A stretch of DNA of 50,128 nucleotides from Chitinophaga pinensis. GTDB lineage: Bacteria > Bacteroidota > Bacteroidia > Chitinophagales > UBA10324. Under the pieces are notes generated by a model. The model saw only the letters and a list, made by a program, of their open reading frames with translations, made no database searches and was not told where the DNA came from. Below are positions 1-8,300 of the stretch, in pieces (positions within the stretch are counted from its first letter, which is position 1; every line of letters begins with the position of its first letter). The position numbers and the translations under genes were made by a program. The stretch is taken from positions 1-50,128 of the forward strand of contig CAMDDP010000023.1 in NCBI GenBank assembly GCA_945892775.1, read 5' to 3'.

Positions 1-237
1 AATTTTCCCATTCGGCTGAATAATAACATCTGTTGCGCCTCCTCCGGTAAAAACAGTTGCCCGACCATCATCACTAAATGTGCTGTCAATTTTGCCTGCC
101 TGACATAAGCAATTATTCGAATGAGTTATAATTATAATTATAAATATAAATATAATAAATTTCCGTCCCTTCCGAGTGATTCCGCCGAGCCACCGAGCAG
201 TGTTGGAGCACTCGGAAGTTGAGTTGTTCTTATGCAT
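1..237 (-). CDS. delta-60 repeat protein, N-terminal part (runs off left edge)
   Basis: An open minus-strand frame runs from an ATG at 235-237 through the left edge, about 79 codons. After a hydrophobic stretch rich in Ile and Phe it reads CQAGKIDSTFSDDGRATVF and then DVIIQPNGKI, which is the delta-60 repeat pattern also present in the gene at 958-2547. The hydrophobic run looks like a signal peptide, so this is probably a secreted T9SS cargo protein whose sorting domain lies outside the window. The first 30 or so codons are odd: they are the left hairpin element beside the transposase gene, and the ATG overlaps the last 8 bases of that gene. No ATG lies closer to the signal peptide. The native start may therefore have been displaced by the element, and the gene may be damaged. 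The delta-60 assignment is firm; the start is not. Confidence 0.7.
   Translation of the reverse strand, partial: MHKNNSTSECSNTARWLGGITRKGRKFIIFIFIIIIITHSNNCLCQAGKIDSTFSDDGRATVFTGGGATDVIIQPNGKI
162..218 (-). repeat. RAYT-associated hairpin element, left copy
   Basis: A perfect 10-bp inverted repeat (169-178 CTTCCGAGTG, 209-218 CACTCGGAAG) encloses a 30-nt GC-rich loop. Read on the minus strand it is followed directly by GGACGGA (162-168). The copy at 857-912 has the same layout in the opposite orientation. In both stems the variable base pairs change on both sides, so pairing is kept. It sits 12 bases beyond the transposase stop codon. Confidence 0.85.
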
Positions 238-808
238 CTTCATAAATTCCGGCATCTTTGTAATGGGTGATTTTTACCCGGCTCTCTTTTCCGGAAAAAT
301 AAAATGCTGTAGATGAATGAGAGTATTCTTCAGGCGTGTTTGCTAACTTCCATTTTCCTTTGAGCGGATTGTTATGCATGTAAATTAATTTCTGTTCGTG
401 AAATTTATCGGAACGGATTTGTTTGGCTTCAAAACTATAATCAAAAACCTGATGAAGCTTTCCTCTTTTCTTTTCCCACTCCCTTACTCCTTCGCTTAGT
501 TTCAAAAGTAAATCAAAGCGGTTTCTTTTTTTCAACTCATGAATGATGTGGTAAGCCATCATTCTTTTTTCTTCGCCAATAATTGTTTTCAGGGTAATGC
601 CGGTTTCAGGAATGAAGAGTGTGAAGTGAATGTGATTTGGCATGATGACAAATCCGATAACCTGATTTTGTTTCACAATGAGTTTTAGCATTCGATGATA
701 AATGAAATCATACGAATCAGTTGCATCAATCAACGGCAGCCATTGATAGCAGGTGAAGGTGATGAAGTATGAGCATCCTTTTTCAGGATGTTCTGATTTG
801 TATGACAT
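230..808 (-). CDS. REP-associated tyrosine transposase (RAYT, Y1 transposase-like)
   Basis: This 192-aa protein of the IS200-like Y1 transposase superfamily carries the metal-binding HUH-type motif as MPNHIHFTLF (H59, H61). Its C-terminal helix and tail, LIYMHNNPLKG then EEYSHSS, have the form usual for RAYT proteins. The nucleophilic tyrosine cannot be fixed from sequence alone; Y124 and Y143 are candidates. Family members are single-strand DNA nucleases that recognise palindromic REP-like elements and are normally single-copy and domesticated rather than freely mobile. Here the gene is bracketed by two inverted hairpins (162-218 and 857-912), as expected for a RAYT with its cognate elements. 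It lies between two delta-60 repeat genes in the same orientation. The length is normal and no frameshift is visible. Confidence 0.85.
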   Translation of the reverse strand: MSYKSEHPEKGCSYFITFTCYQWLPLIDATDSYDFIYHRMLKLIVKQNQVIGFVIMPNHIHFTLFIPETGITLKTIIGEEKRMMAYHIIHELKKRNRFDLLLKLSEGVREWEKKRGKLHQVFDYSFEAKQIRSDKFHEQKLIYMHNNPLKGKWKLANTPEEYSHSSTAFYFSGKESRVKITHYKDAGIYEDA

Positions 809-856
809 GAGATAAAAATAATGAGGTTCGATTTAAAGTCGCATAAATTCTTTAAG

Positions 857-912
857 CATCCGAGTCCTGCGGCTAACCTCAAGGCACGGCGCAATGACTC
901 GGATGGGACGGA
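857..912 (+). repeat. RAYT-associated hairpin element, right copy
   Basis: A perfect 10-bp inverted repeat (857-866 CATCCGAGTC, 896-905 GACTCGGATG) encloses a 29-nt loop and is followed by GGACGGA at 906-912. Against the left copy read on the minus strand, the loop shares CTC then GGC, CGGCG and AAT in the same order. It lies between the transposase start and the end of the 958-2547 gene, so it could also affect read-through between them. Confidence 0.85.
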
Positions 913-957
913 TGTTGATTGTATCAACACAAGTTGTTGTGTGCGGCGAATTTCATT

Positions 958-2547
958 TTACTCCTTCACAATCTTAACCCCCTGCGAGTTTTTACCATTG
1001 CTTATAATTAAAAAATAAATGCCTGACATCAGGTTTTCATTCATACAAAAAATTTCTTCGTGCCTGCCTTCTGCTCTGAGTTCATCATTCACAAATAACT
1101 GAACCAGCCGACCTTGCATATCATAAAGAAAGATATTTATTTCTTCGTCTTTTGAGAGTGTATATTCCAATACAATTTCATCTGACTGCAAGGGATTAGG
1201 AAAAACCCATAATGAATTACTTGTTTTATAAATGGGTGTAGTATCTAAACTTGTATTTAACCTGAATAAGCCAAATAAATTATAATAACGATTATAACCT
1301 TCTACTATTATTTTTTCATCATTCTGAATGAGCATATCTTCTGTTGGGCTTACTGTTAAACTATCCAAATGAGAGATAATAAAACCATTAACTCCGAACG
1401 AAGAATCAACTGAACCATCTGGTTTACACCTTAATACAAAGCAATCACTATAATATGCAGACCCTGCATTGGCACATTGGCCTGAAATCAATATTTTATT
1501 GTCATTTTGTAAAACCATACTTCTTGTGTTTGCACCATTAAAATTTGGAATTCTTATTCGCTGCATGCCCCCTGTGCCGAATGTATAATCCAAATCGCCA
1601 CATTGAGTATATCTTGCTATTGCTACAGTACTGAAAGTATCCGGAATAAAATTAGAATTGCCGGCAGCAACTATTTTACCATCTTGGTATAATGCTATTT
1701 TAGTAAGTTCATTATTTTCATATGGGACACCTCCGCAAAAAAAAGTTGTAACGACTCCTGCCTTTCCAAATGAGTTGTCAGGTGCGCCATTTGAATAGAA
1801 ACGGATTAGCACAAAAGCTGAGCTATTGCCCACAGGTGCAACGCCACCGACTACAATTTTGCCATCTTTTTGAAGGATAACAGAATTTGCAGTTCTTGCA
1901 TTTCCGATATTTGTCAAAACTTTTCCACCTGTACCAAATGTATTATCCAATTGCCCATTTTCATTCACTCGCGCAATTGCTAAAAAATCATCGTGATTAT
2001 CATCTTGCCCTCTTCCAACTTCTACAATTTTACCGTCATTTTGAATGATGATTGCGTTTCCAAGATCTGAAATCCCTAATGAATTGAAATAAATAAAAGC
2101 AAAACCATCACCCGAAAAAGTGCTGTCAATTCCACCATCTTTTTTAAACCGTAATAACCCAAAGCAAGGAGTACCTATTGAATCATTTGCAATTCCTCCT
2201 ATAACAATTTTCCCGTCTTTCTGAACTGCAATGTCATTCGGAAACCAGCTCTTATCTTGGTAAGCGGTTTTTGTAATCCCCTTTTTTCCAAAAGTGGAAT
2301 CTAATATGCCTTCACTGGTGAATCTAACGGTCGCAATTGAATCTCGCCATACACTGTCAGTTACATTATATGATTCAATTCTGCCTCCCCCCACAATTTT
2401 ACCCTCCTTCTGAAATGCAATGTGAAACCCTGCTTTAGGTATGAGCGTTCCAATTCCATTATTTCCGAAAGTAAGATCAATAGTTCCATCCTGTGCTGAA
2501 CTTTTTAATGTAAGTATAAAAAAAAGTGAAATCAGGATTTTAAGCAT
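958..2547 (-). CDS. secreted delta-60 repeat protein with T9SS type A sorting domain
   Basis: This 529-aa protein begins with a signal peptide (MLKILISLFFILTLKSSAQ). Seven delta-60 repeats follow, each ending in a D-x-(T/S)-F-G signature such as DLTFGNNG, DSTFGKKG and DNTFGTGG and carrying a DGKIV(V/I)GG strand; repeats of this kind are thought to form a beta-propeller. The last 80 or so residues, from VFPNPLQS to VKIVKE, form a type A C-terminal signal that sends the protein across the outer membrane by T9SS and is usually cleaved on attachment. Function beyond surface display or release is unknown. The start codon lies 10 bases downstream of the orphan sorting-domain fragment at 2557-2823. 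The partial gene at 1-237 belongs to the same family, suggesting a local tandem family interrupted by the transposase. Confidence 0.88.
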   Translation of the reverse strand: MLKILISLFFILTLKSSAQDGTIDLTFGNNGIGTLIPKAGFHIAFQKEGKIVGGGRIESYNVTDSVWRDSIATVRFTSEGILDSTFGKKGITKTAYQDKSWFPNDIAVQKDGKIVIGGIANDSIGTPCFGLLRFKKDGGIDSTFSGDGFAFIYFNSLGISDLGNAIIIQNDGKIVEVGRGQDDNHDDFLAIARVNENGQLDNTFGTGGKVLTNIGNARTANSVILQKDGKIVVGGVAPVGNSSAFVLIRFYSNGAPDNSFGKAGVVTTFFCGGVPYENNELTKIALYQDGKIVAAGNSNFIPDTFSTVAIARYTQCGDLDYTFGTGGMQRIRIPNFNGANTRSMVLQNDNKILISGQCANAGSAYYSDCFVLRCKPDGSVDSSFGVNGFIISHLDSLTVSPTEDMLIQNDEKIIVEGYNRYYNLFGLFRLNTSLDTTPIYKTSNSLWVFPNPLQSDEIVLEYTLSKDEEINIFLYDMQGRLVQLFVNDELRAEGRHEEIFCMNENLMSGIYFLIISNGKNSQGVKIVKE

Positions 2548-2556
2548 CAGGTAAAA

Positions 2557-2823
2557 TTACTTCACATTAATTACAGGCAATAATTTCTGCTCTGAGAACT
2601 GAAATGATTCAGAATAACCTTCAATCATAAACATGCCATTTGGCAAATCACTGATCCGAATTTCATTACCACTGTTTATTTCACTTTTATAGATCACTGA
2701 TCCTGTTAATGAGACCACCTGAAGAAAAAGTTTTTCGTTGTAATTATTCTTTATGAAAACAGCGCCATCGCTTGGCGAGGGATAAATTAAAAGATTAAAT
2801 TTATTATATGAAGTGTCTTCCAC
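2557..2823 (-). pseudogene. orphan T9SS type A sorting-domain fragment
   Basis: The 88 residues are almost only a type A sorting domain: LLIYPSPSDG, then VVSLTGSVIYKSE, ISDLPNGMFMIEG and a final lysine. There is no signal peptide and no passenger domain. The only plausible start is GTG at 2821-2823. Reading upstream in frame gives 12 more codons and then a TAA at 2857-2859, with no ATG. This looks like the 3' remnant of a larger cargo gene whose front has been lost, the upstream DNA now being AT-rich palindromic sequence. A genuine small protein cannot be excluded, but without a signal peptide it could not reach T9SS. Confidence 0.55.
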
Positions 2824-3274
2824 AGGATAAGTAGTATGATTTTTGCAGCCTCTTATTTAATAATTTCGCTGGATTTCTTAAATAGTTTGTTGAATTTTTT
2901 AGACTGGAAATTAGATTTCTAATCTAAGTAAATAAGTTTCTTATCTAATTTATTCATTCCCTTTGCTTTCAAATTGATTTTCTAATATAAGAAATTCAAT
3001 TTCTTATATTAAGAACGAGGCAACTAATCTAATTAACTCAATTTATTGTCTTAAGAAGTTGATTCCTAAGATTAGAAATTGCATTTCTAACTTAAGGAAT
3101 TATTGGATTTTTAATTTTTTTTGAAAATTTTTATTGATTTTTTTAAGAAATTTTCAAGTTTATTCTATTTAATCAATGTAATCTATCTTTTTTATTATTT
3201 TTTGTGAAACAAAATTATTTATGGTTAGCAATAGTCTTCCGTCCAAAAAAAAATTTAACCGGACATTTTAAATT
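2824..3274. repeat. AT-rich intergenic region with a run of palindromes
   Basis: No gene is seen in these 451 bases. They hold five inverted repeats: 2911-2927 (7-bp arms), 2932-2944 (5-bp arms), 2983-3011 (perfect 13-bp arms, 3-nt loop), 3062-3100 (18-bp arms with 15 matches, 3-nt loop) and 3121-3157 (10-bp arms). The first four share the theme AGAAAT / ATTTCT or its close variants with 3-nt centres. The region separates the orphan sorting-domain fragment from the 3275 gene, so the dyads could be operators, transcript hairpins or a decayed mobile element. Confidence 0.6.
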
Positions 3275-3904
3275 ATGAAAAAACTTTTTTTAAATTTTAT
3301 CATCGTACCTAAATTCGGTACAAGCAATTTGAGTGATCAAAAATTTGTTACTCATGTAATGAACATTGTAAATTCAATTTTGCTGAATGCCAATTTTCCG
3401 AACCAACAGTTAGACACAAAAGCGTTAGAACAAAAAATTAATGATTTTGTAGTTGCAAAAGGAAAAGTGAAACATGGCCCTGCAGGTGCCGCAGCAGAAA
3501 AAGATGCGATGCGCGCAGAGATTGAAAAAATGCTTAAAAATCTGGCTATTGACTGTGCCCGTGTTGCGGATGGTGACATAGCTGTTTTTTTAACAAGCGG
3601 TTTTACCGCCCGTGAACACCATGCAATTACCAATTTAAACACTCCTGTAAAATTATTACTGGAACAAGGCGACAACGAAACAGAAATGAAACTTTCTTTT
3701 AAAGGCGATGACAAGGCCGCTTTTTATAAAATATCGGTTGGTCTTGATACAGTAACGCCATTAATGATATATTCAAACAAAAGCACTCGTTTTGTGATAC
3801 CAAATTTAAAACCGGGTACGCGATACTTTGTTCAGGTAATGGCTTGCGGTGCTAAAGATATTGCAAGTGGCTGGAGTGGTTTTGTGAATTGCATAGCTGC
3901 TTAA
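3275..3904 (+). CDS. uncharacterised protein with fibronectin type III-like C-terminus
   Basis: This 209-aa protein is not recognised as a named family. There is no clear signal peptide; the N-terminus MKKLFLNFIIVPKFGT is only weakly hydrophobic. Residues 25 to 100 look helical and charged, with an alanine-rich stretch GPAGAAAEKDAMRAE. Residues 120 to 205 resemble a fibronectin type III fold, with LKPGTRYFVQVMACG and a closing SGWSGF, the usual F-G strand pattern. Similar proteins of about this size with a helical front and an FN3 end occur in Bacteroidota, but no function is known to me. The gene is transcribed alone: a 450-base palindrome-rich region lies upstream and a strong terminator follows 20 bases after the stop. 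Confidence 0.75.
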   Translation: MKKLFLNFIIVPKFGTSNLSDQKFVTHVMNIVNSILLNANFPNQQLDTKALEQKINDFVVAKGKVKHGPAGAAAEKDAMRAEIEKMLKNLAIDCARVADGDIAVFLTSGFTAREHHAITNLNTPVKLLLEQGDNETEMKLSFKGDDKAAFYKISVGLDTVTPLMIYSNKSTRFVIPNLKPGTRYFVQVMACGAKDIASGWSGFVNCIAA

Positions 3905-3923
3905 TTAAATTTCAATTTGAATG

Positions 3924-3959
3924 AAAGGCTATTCTCCTTTCGGAGAATAGCCTTTTTTT
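3924..3959 (+). terminator. rho-independent terminator
   Basis: An 11-bp GC-containing stem (3927-3937 with 3942-3952, loop TTTC), extended by AAA/TTT pairs, runs directly into a T tract. It lies 20 bases after the stop of the 3275-3904 gene. Confidence 0.9.
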
Positions 3960-3980
3960 ATTTACATACAATTAGTATTC

Positions 3981-4082
3981 GGCTGCTTGCGTGAAGGATT
4001 GAATGAAAATACTTTTTGTATTCAAAAAGATTGCAATGAAAGCCTGACAGCTTTTTTTGTATTCAAAAATGGTGGCACGCCC
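3981..4082. repeat. structured intergenic element with twin 16-nt palindromes
   Basis: Between two convergent genes lies a stretch of mixed composition, beginning GGCTGCTTGCGTGAAGGATT and ending GGCACGCCC. It contains the identical palindrome TTTTTGTATTCAAAAA at 4013-4028 and again at 4054-4069 (41 bases apart), separated by a GCAATGAAAGCCTGACAGC segment. It has no coding content. The arrangement resembles dispersed elements I recall at gene ends in other Bacteroidota genomes, but I could not check that. Confidence 0.5.
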
Positions 4083-4117
4083 TAATTAAAATTAAGTAAA
4101 TCACTCATTGTTTATTT

Positions 4118-5350
4118 TCAATCAGCCAATCCATGTCGCCATGCATAACCTTGTCGGTTCCAGCTATCGAAGTAATTTTGATTGCGAAGTAAGGAATAAG
4201 ATTTTATACCAAACGGATTTTCTGTTTCTACAAACTTATAGCGAACCGAACTTCGGTTACCACGGGAATGATAACCCCACCATTCAGCATCTTCATCATA
4301 AAACACTTCGTCAGGCGGTCCGAAAATTATATAAACCAAGCCCCTGTCTGTTTGCCAGCCCTCTTGGTAAGAAGAAAAAAACTCGTTCGAAAACTGCACA
4401 CGATTGTAATAACGACGAATCATATCTTTTGCATGCTCATTACTTCCGCCTTTATCAATCCAGAAAGAGTCAACACGTTCTTTTATATTCTTCTGAAAAA
4501 AATAATCATACTCTTCATTTTTTGAGATGTAACGTAGGGGCCTTGCCATTTGAATTGGTTCGGTAATAAATGGATATGATTCATTTGTACACAACAGACT
4601 ATATATTAAATCAGGATGGGTAGTGGAGTGAAAAACATAAAGCCCAGATTTTAATAAATGAAAACTATCAACATTAGTAAAGACATAAACGGTGTCAACA
4701 CGGTCAGGAAATTTTGGTGGAATAGAATTGAAAAAAGTTGGAGTTGCTAATTGAAACTCATAATTATAATACCACACCCGAAAAGTATCGGCACCAAAAC
4801 AATTGTGCATTTGTAAACTTTGATTTCTATTAACATATGAAGAAATATATTTCTCATTGGTTTTGGCTCTTACGGGATAAATAAATCCTGAAGATGTTAA
4901 ATTTTTATTTACACTAAAAAACATTTCAGAATGCTTAAGAGACGATTTTTCACTTACATATACATACATAAAAGAACTAGAATTCATTTTTACATTAAAA
5001 GGAATTTCGAGGTGATAATATCCATTTGAGGTGGAGCAGTTGATTTGTTTTTTTAAACTATCATATGCTGAAAGGCTACTTAGTGTTTCATACAACAAAA
5101 ATTTTATTGAAAAACGAACTGTATCATATTGAAATCCATTTTGATAGGTTGGAATTTCCAACACAAGAACTGAGGAGTCGTTATTTGAATGAATGACTGC
5201 TGAATGAACAAATAAAAATGACTGAACCGGTTTATAACGGTCAGCATAATTTACCCGACCCAAATCCTTATAAGGTTTGCATGCGAAAATGCATGCAACA
5301 AATAACATAAATAATAAAACCGTAGTGCTATAAAATAGTTTCGCCCTCAT
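4118..5350 (-). CDS. GWxTD domain lipoprotein
   Basis: I choose the ATG at 5348-5350, giving 410 aa, because it starts a classic lipoprotein signal, MRAKLFYSTTVLLFMLFVAC followed by IFAC, with the lipidated cysteine most likely C24. The longer reading from 5458 would overlap the upstream gene and add a charged, non-signal stretch. The C-terminal part carries the GWxTD family hallmark as EGWQTDRGLVYIIFGPPDEV, where the domain is named for G-W-x-T-D. The middle has beta-rich segments with no match I know. GWxTD proteins are predicted cell-envelope lipoproteins of Bacteroidota and Acidobacteria without an assigned activity. The start lies 43 bases after the stop of the DUF2723 gene on the same strand, so the two may be co-transcribed. 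Confidence 0.85.
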   Translation of the reverse strand: MRAKLFYSTTVLLFMLFVACIFACKPYKDLGRVNYADRYKPVQSFLFVHSAVIHSNNDSSVLVLEIPTYQNGFQYDTVRFSIKFLLYETLSSLSAYDSLKKQINCSTSNGYYHLEIPFNVKMNSSSFMYVYVSEKSSLKHSEMFFSVNKNLTSSGFIYPVRAKTNEKYISSYVNRNQSLQMHNCFGADTFRVWYYNYEFQLATPTFFNSIPPKFPDRVDTVYVFTNVDSFHLLKSGLYVFHSTTHPDLIYSLLCTNESYPFITEPIQMARPLRYISKNEEYDYFFQKNIKERVDSFWIDKGGSNEHAKDMIRRYYNRVQFSNEFFSSYQEGWQTDRGLVYIIFGPPDEVFYDEDAEWWGYHSRGNRSSVRYKFVETENPFGIKSYSLLRNQNYFDSWNRQGYAWRHGLAD

Positions 5351-5393
5351 TGTTTGAATGAAGGCGAAAGTAAAATACTTTATCAAGTGATTA

Positions 5394-8300
5394 TTATTCT
5401 TCGTTGTTATCTTTATTGTCTTTATAAAATCCTTGATACTCTTCAAGCACCGGGTCAATTTGTTTTCTCAACTCATCCATTTTAAATGTTCTAGCCATTT
5501 TCTGTAATTGAAAGATCACATAAATGGCTTCATTAATGTCGCGCTGATAATAACTCATATTATCCTGGCCACATGATTTAAAATAACGGAGGTTTTTAAA
5601 ATAGATTTGAAATAATTTTTCTCCAATAACTCTTCCTTTATCGGGGACCCCTGCTTCACAATATGCTTCAGCAATTGAAACCATCAACATCGAATTGGGA
5701 ACATTTTTTTCAGGTAAAACTTTCTCGCAATAATCCAGCACTTCAATGGATTTTGCGGTATCGCCTTCAGCAATCAATTGGGTTGCCAATCGCGCAAAAT
5801 TGCTTCGAAGATTGCTTACCATTCTTAGAATATTTTCGTCGAGGTAAACATCGTTTTTATCCACTCCGCCCCATTGAAATTTATGCATAATATTATCGTA
5901 CATAATATCAGAACGAACAATACCTGGCAATCCATCACTGCGAGTTTTTTTAACAGGAACCAATCGATAGATTAATCCATACTGTTGCATATAATCAGCA
6001 AGTCCAAGATAATTATCACTGCTTGACGAAACTGTAAAACAAACAGGTCGTGTCCAATTTGTTGAGGCAATAATATCCAACACCATTAAATCGGGTTTCA
6101 TTAATGATGACTTATTAAGTTTCCATTCCAATCTGCCTGGTATACTTACAGAATCTTTGGCTTCAACAATTCCATTAGTTAAAATGTATTGTTTATCAAC
6201 CGGGATATACAGATTTTTAGTTGGGATATAGTTATCCAGTTCGTTATAAATCATGGTCTTTTTCTTTGGGTCAGTACTTACCATAAAATCAATAACATCT
6301 TTGGCATTATAGAATTTATTTTGATTAATAGCAGGATTCTGACTGAACCTTGTAATATCATGATTTGAGCCACGAACAGCCATTGATGGAACTGTTAGCG
6401 GAATGGCATCACTCTCATTTACTTTCCTTCTCAGATTTTCAATATACCAGTCAACTCCCAATAAACTTAAATTGACAATTCGCACATCAGGTCGGCATCC
6501 TTCAACTTCCTGTGCGTACCACAATGGATAAGTATCATTATCGCCCTGTGTAAAAAGAATTGCATTTTTCGGACAACTTTCAAGATAGTTTATTCCAAAA
6601 TCACGCGCTGTATAACGATTACTTCTGTTGTGATCATCCCAGCCTTGTGCACCCATTAACGCAGGAGCAGAGGCACAAATAATAATTCCGCCAAGCGCTG
6701 CCATTTGCGGATTCACTTTTTTCTTCAACCATTCATAAACAGCCATTACTCCAATTCCAATCCAGAAACAATAAGCATAAAACGAACCTGCATATGCATA
6801 ATCACGCTCACGAGGCTGTAATGGTGTTTGATTCAGATAAAGCACAATGGCTAAACCTGTGAAAAAGAACAACAACATAACAACTGAAGCATCATGTTTA
6901 TCTTTTTTGAAATGATAAAACATACCAATCAAACCAATTATAAGCGGAATGAGAAAAAATTTATTTCGCGCTTTGTTATTGGCTAAATAATCAGGCAGAT
7001 TTTCCTGAGGGCCTAGAAATGCGTTATCAATAAATGAAATGCCTGTTAAAAAATTTCCATGTTGTTTATCGTTGGTTAATCCTTGTAAATCATTTTGGCG
7101 ACCGGCAAAATTCCAAAGAAAGTATCTCCAATACATATAACTGACCTGATATGTTAAAAAGAATCCAATGTTATGTGCGAAAGTTGGCTTCTCTTTTTCT
7201 CCAAGATTTAACCATTCGCGATAAAACCTAACATGCCCGGGATCATCATTGTCAAATATTCTGGGGAAGAACATTTTATCCTCACCTGCATACTTCACAA
7301 TTGGCTTGCGACCTAACTCTTCGTATTTTTTTTCTCCTTTAAAATATTTCATTTCACCATTGTCCCAATCAATATCATTTGGTCGTGCGGTAAAATTTTG
7401 TCCGTATAAAAGTGGTCGGTCACCATATTGTTCACGATTGAGATAAGAAACCAGATTCACAAAATTGGAAGGGTTGCTCATATTGATGGTCGGATTGGCA
7501 TTGGCACGAATCAACACCATTGTATAAGAAGAGTATCCAATGATGATTACAATCACGGTCATAATTGAAGTATGCAACCATGGCATAAAATTCTGAACTG
7601 AATAGCGATAAGCGAAGACTAATATGGCAGCGATTATTAAAAACCAAACAATAATTCCGGTATTGAATGGAAGCCCCAATGAGTTCACAAATAAAATATC
7701 AAACTTCGCCCCAATATTTGGAATACTCGGAATGATACCAAATTGAATGAAAGCAAGAATTCCACAAGCAATTAAAAATGTTCTAAGAATTCCCCAATTA
7801 TTAATTTGATTTGCTTTTCGGAAATAAACAACAAATACCAAGGCTGGAATGGTTAATAAATTCAATAAGTGAATACCAATTGAGAGCCCCATCATATAAC
7901 CAATAAAAACAATCCAACGGTCGGCATATTTTTCGTCGGCTACATTATCCCATTTAAAAATTGCCCAAGTAACCAATGAAGTAAAAAAAGCTGATGATGC
8001 ATATACTTCACCTTCTACAGCAGAAAACCAGTTTGAATCTGTGAAAGTACAAGCCATTGCGCCAACAAAACCCGCTCCTATCACAGCAATGATTTGATCC
8101 AAACTCATATCCCCTACTTTCTTAGCGGTCATTTTTCTTGCCATTGCAGTAATTGTCCAGAATAAAAACAACGAAGTAAAAGCCCCCATTAAATTATTCA
8201 TCACATTCACACATAATGCAACATGGTCAGGTCCGCTTGCAAACATTGTGAATAAACGGGCGAGCATAAGAAAGAAAGGTGCTCCAGGAGAGTGTGCTAC

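Noticed and set aside
821-1018. 65-codon plus-strand frame across the right hairpin
   Set aside because: It covers the hairpin element and the antisense of the delta-60 sorting domain; no independent evidence of coding.
2911-3100. Palindrome run considered as a CRISPR array
   Set aside because: There is no constant direct repeat with regular spacers; the units differ in length and sequence.
4108-4566. A 152-codon plus-strand frame
   Set aside because: It is fully antisense to the GWxTD domain coding region, which has clear family motifs; the translation has no recognisable features.
5351-5458. Upstream extension of the GWxTD lipoprotein gene
   Set aside because: It overlaps the DUF2723 gene end and puts a charged segment before a perfect lipoprotein signal; the start at 5350 is preferred.
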